From positions 1-36,153 of the forward strand of contig CALKMV010000049.1 in assembly GCA_938091485.1 (NCBI GenBank): a stretch of 36,153 nucleotides of DNA, written 5' to 3'. Of this stretch, positions 33,818 to 36,153 are shown one piece after another. The stretch comes from an uncultured Luminiphilus sp. (GTDB taxonomy: Bacteria > Pseudomonadota > Gammaproteobacteria > Pseudomonadales > Halieaceae). The notes under the pieces were generated by a model. The model saw only the letters and a list, made by a program, of their open reading frames with translations. It did not search any database and was not told the origin of the DNA. How positions within the stretch are numbered: position 1 is the stretch's first letter; the number at the start of each line of letters is the position of its first letter. Both the position numbers and the translations under genes were made by a program.

Positions 33818-33877
33818 TTGGGTTCCAGTCTTGATATGATCGGTCAGGTCTGAGATTTCAGAGGCTCGGAGAAGATG
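33797..33877 (+). repeat. Recurring junction module copy 2 (tail T2 + 5' module E2)
   Basis: GAGGAAGAAGCGACTGATTGATTG ... TGATATGATCGGTCAGGTCTGAGATTT; same arrangement as 34145-34220. Confidence 0.8.
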
Positions 33878-34165
33878 GCGCGCCCCCTTACAAAACTCGC
33901 GTGGCTAATTGTCGGTGGGACAATCGCGCTCGCCACAATCTGGGCTTTCAATAATGCTGAATCCGACGTTCAACTGGCTTGCAGTCAAGCCGACAGCCGC
34001 CCCAGAACCTATGAATGCGTAGACGCACAAACCGGCGAGGTTGTATTGCTAACTTGCAGCTCTGTCTCCAGTGGGAAGCCCTCAATTGGTCTGCCGAAAA
34101 AAATGAACCTGAGAGCCATACCACCCAATTGCTCAGAACAGGCCGAGGAAGAAGCGACTGATTGA
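33875..34165 (+). CDS. Single-TM exported/anchored small protein with four Cys
   Basis: 96 aa; MARPLTKLAWLIVGGTIALATIWAFNN anchor; ends EEEATD, identical tail to the unrelated ORF at 33608. Confidence 0.65.
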   Translation: MARPLTKLAWLIVGGTIALATIWAFNNAESDVQLACSQADSRPRTYECVDAQTGEVVLLTCSSVSSGKPSIGLPKKMNLRAIPPNCSEQAEEEATD

Positions 34166-34220
34166 TTGAGCTCTTGTCTTGATATGATCGGTCAGGAATG
34201 AGATTTTAGAAGTAGCGGAA
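34145..34220 (+). repeat. Recurring junction module copy 3 (tail T3 + 5' module E3)
   Basis: GAGGAAGAAGCGACTGATTGATTG ... TGATATGATCGGTCAGG. Confidence 0.8.
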
Positions 34221-34229
34221 TGATCTAAC

Positions 34230-34502
34230 GTGGATCTCATAAAACTTTGGATGGCTAACGTGAAGTGGGCCACTCCGCTTCAAAGAATCACAACGACATT
34301 ATCGTTGGCTGCCGCGGTATTTTTCGGCAGTCTCGCATTCTGGCCAGAGCAGATGGGGAAAATATTGTGGCCAGTTCTGCAGCCTATCTATTATCCCGAA
34401 GAATCCGAATTGGACTGCGATGCACAAAAGGCATCTGACGTTGGTTGCCCTGATGTGGACATCGAAGTTCAAGAGATTGAGCCTCCAATAAACAAAGAGT
34501 GA
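34230..34502 (+). CDS. Single-TM small protein of unknown function
   Basis: 90 aa; GTG start; ITTTLSLAAAVFFGSLAFW hydrophobic segment, acidic C-terminus. Confidence 0.55.
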   Translation: MDLIKLWMANVKWATPLQRITTTLSLAAAVFFGSLAFWPEQMGKILWPVLQPIYYPEESELDCDAQKASDVGCPDVDIEVQEIEPPINKE

Positions 34503-34530
34503 CCCGAACGGGTTCTTATAACGCCGACAG

Positions 34531-34553
34531 AAGCCTCCGCCCTAGGGGCTTTT
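34531..34553 (+). terminator. Rho-independent terminator
   Basis: AAGCCTC-CGCCCTA-GGGGCTT followed by TTT. Confidence 0.65.
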
Positions 34554-34636
34554 GCATTCCTGAGATGCCCGAAATGTCCGGATTTATTTGTCGACAGAAT
34601 TTTGATTAATTCTCTGTCGATGAGGGGCAGCTTGGA

Positions 34637-35083
34637 GTGGCACAGGTGAAGGAATTTTTTATTGTATTCAAGCGGTGGAGAGACTTTTCCGGACGTTCTT
34701 CTCGCAGGGAGTACTGGATGTTCTCGCTAGTATCGATGATCATGGGCTTTTTTATGCCCATGCTGGATGCTTTCATTATCGGTTTCGTGGAGGGTGTTAG
34801 AGAAGGCATGGGGCTTGCGGAGCATATTACCCCCAGCACGACGTCGCCGGCACAGCTTTTGACGCTTACTAATGCCTACTTGCTGGTGACGCTCATCCCG
34901 AGCATAAGCGTCGGCGTCCGTCGCTTACACGACATTGATAAGAGTGGCTGGTGGTTTCTTATTACCCTAACCGTTATCGGGATTTTGCTCATTATCTACT
35001 GGGCGTGTGTGGTCGGTGACGAGGATGACAACCAATACGGGCCTCCGGTGTTACCAGACTTGGGGTCGTCAAATGCAGAGTAG
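34637..35083 (+). CDS. DUF805 membrane protein
   Basis: FKRWRDFSGRSSRREYWMFSL, VGVRRLHDIDKSGWWFLI, YGPPVL. Confidence 0.88.
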   Translation: MAQVKEFFIVFKRWRDFSGRSSRREYWMFSLVSMIMGFFMPMLDAFIIGFVEGVREGMGLAEHITPSTTSPAQLLTLTNAYLLVTLIPSISVGVRRLHDIDKSGWWFLITLTVIGILLIIYWACVVGDEDDNQYGPPVLPDLGSSNAE

Positions 35084-35132
35084 CCAGTCGGGTCGTTTGG
35101 ATGGGTAACCCCAGATTCCTGCCTTGGAGGAA

Positions 35133-35333
35133 ATGGTGAAGGTTTCCTCTAGGGTGCTTGAGCACCATGGGTTCGTTATTGCACTGATGGCGTTTGCTTA
35201 CATGGCGTACTCGGATTATTCGAGAGATGGTGACCTAGTAAATCTGGCCTTCTCCGTGGTGCTAGCGGTGCTTGCCATCCTTGCCACCTACTTTTACTCC
35301 TTCCATAAAGGGAAAGAGGACGAAGACAAATGA
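35133..35333 (+). CDS. Small two-TM membrane protein, member A2 of duplicated pair
   Basis: MVKVSSRVLEHHGFVIALMAFAYMAYSDYSRDGDLVNLAFSVVLAVLAILATYFYSFHKGKEDEDK; GGAGG SD ahead of ATG 35133 (ORF track opens at TTG 35124). Confidence 0.7.
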   Translation: MVKVSSRVLEHHGFVIALMAFAYMAYSDYSRDGDLVNLAFSVVLAVLAILATYFYSFHKGKEDEDK

Positions 35334-35524
35334 TGAGCGCGATTTGGCAATCCATTGTGAAGTACGAGTTTTGGGTTCTGATGACCATTTGCGTCGGACT
35401 TTTCATCGCCGAGAGAGTCACAGAGGACGCCACATTCGCGAGCATCGCTACCTTGATTTTCATAGTCGCCACTACTCGGCTGGCCATGCATCCGATGTGG
35501 AAGAAGGACGAGCAGGGCGAGTAA
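35330..35524 (+). CDS. Small two-TM membrane protein, member B2 of duplicated pair
   Basis: IWQSIVKYEFWVLM...TRLAMHPMWKKDEQGE; ATGA overlap with A2 as in the first copy. Confidence 0.75.
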   Translation: MMSAIWQSIVKYEFWVLMTICVGLFIAERVTEDATFASIATLIFIVATTRLAMHPMWKKDEQGE

Positions 35525-35542
35525 GAAGCGACTGATTGATTG
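35519..35542 (+). repeat. Tail module copy T4
   Basis: GAGTAAGAAGCGACTGATTGATTG, one mismatch to T2/T3 over 24 nt. Confidence 0.75.
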
Positions 35543-35855
35543 GGTTCCCATAACGCCGAAAGGGAAACGTGCCTGAATGAGAGAAGCCCAGATTCTTCCT
35601 CTAGTAAGTGGGGGTGGCACTTCCCGCAAATGAACAGGCCCGACCCCCTCCCCGGGGGTGGGTGTTTCCTCAGGTGTGGGGGTATGGCATTAGATAGAGG
35701 GCTGATTGCGCTGTGCTTCCAGCATGGAGAATCAGGGTAGAAAATAAAAGAAAACAAAATCAGTGAGTTAGTGATTTTAGGCAAAAGCGGCGGCGCTCAA
35801 GTGTAGGGCAAAATGTTGACCATACACCTCTAATAATCAGTGTATAAAACGATTA

Positions 35856-35877
35856 GCGGATTCCGTCCGCTCCGCCA
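35856..35877 (+). other. tRNA 3'-end-like sequence (tRNA-Ser-like acceptor, candidate att site)
   Basis: GCGGATTCCGTCCGCTCCGCCA followed by TTTT and a terminator; no complete tRNA around it. Confidence 0.35.
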
Positions 35878-35884
35878 TTTTCCT

Positions 35885-35920
35885 AAAGGCCGCACAAATG
35901 CTTGTTTGCGGCCTTTGTTT
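35885..35920 (+). terminator. Strong intrinsic terminator-like hairpin
   Basis: AAAGGCCGCA-CAAATGCTTGTT-TGCGGCCTTT, perfect 10-bp stem, then GTTTTAC. Confidence 0.8.
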
Positions 35921-36153
35921 TACGATAAATCAGCTTTTTTTACGGCAGTTCATTGCGACATTTTCCCGTTGAGAAGGGCGCTACAGAGTGGAGTGTATTG
36001 CGAGGGTCGGGGCCCCCCAAAGTCTCACGCTGCTAACAGTGTTACTGCTGCCATACATCAGAACCCAATGTAAAAAAAGCAACTATCGCCTGCAGTAGAT
36101 ACAAGCGATGGCAAAGTAGTGCTTTAGGCGCGCACCAATGTGAACGCTCCAAT

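Noticed and set aside
33361-35562. Integron-like cassette array with attC sites
   Set aside because: GCCCAAC near 33369 matches RYYYAAC and ORFs are small and same-strand, but I found no paired GTTRRRY boxes with attC-like folding and no IntI; the junctions are direct repeats partly inside coding sequence.
35644-35668. ACCCCC-TCCCC-GGGGGT hairpin considered as terminator
   Set aside because: No T-tract follows; it may be structural but is not supported as a terminator.
35540-35740. ORF of 66 aa at the right end of the array (MGSHNAERETCLNERS...)
   Set aside because: Starts inside the repeated module, no SD or recognisable family, low-complexity composition; likely non-coding.
36031-36048. 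Odd palindrome TAACAGTGTTA near the right edge
   Set aside because: Short and isolated; no second copy or adjacent gene to give it meaning in this window.

Overview
The window looks like a chromosomal segment of a marine-type gammaproteobacterium (inferred from gene content). From left to right it contains: the 3' end of a truncated CDS with a terminator; a saccharopine-dehydrogenase-like oxidoreductase; an RND efflux adaptor and permease; a POT peptide transporter; and dusC. A tightly packed core block follows: accA-tilS-pyrG-kdsA-eno-ftsB-ispD-ispF-pcm-DUF368-nlpD, convergent with fdxA and mutS. Next is an accessory stretch (DUF3012 lipoprotein, orphan secreted and membrane proteins, and a minus-strand group of secreted VOC protein, secreted alpha/beta hydrolase, Zn-dehydrogenase and MFS). 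Then come moaC-moaD-moaE-NUDIX, a bcp-type peroxiredoxin, a CsgG/SH3 protein and tRNA-Gly(CCC). The last 4.5 kb is the most unusual part. It has a decayed nei (endonuclease VIII) pseudogene, then an array of small membrane-protein ORFs joined by recurring intergenic modules. In that array a two-gene overlapping pair is duplicated, unrelated proteins share the same C-terminal tail sequence, and the right end carries a tRNA-3'-end-like sequence with a strong hairpin. The array is the best candidate for an undescribed system or a cassette-shuffling locus. The core block also lacks truD, surE and rpoS, which are normally present in this neighbourhood.
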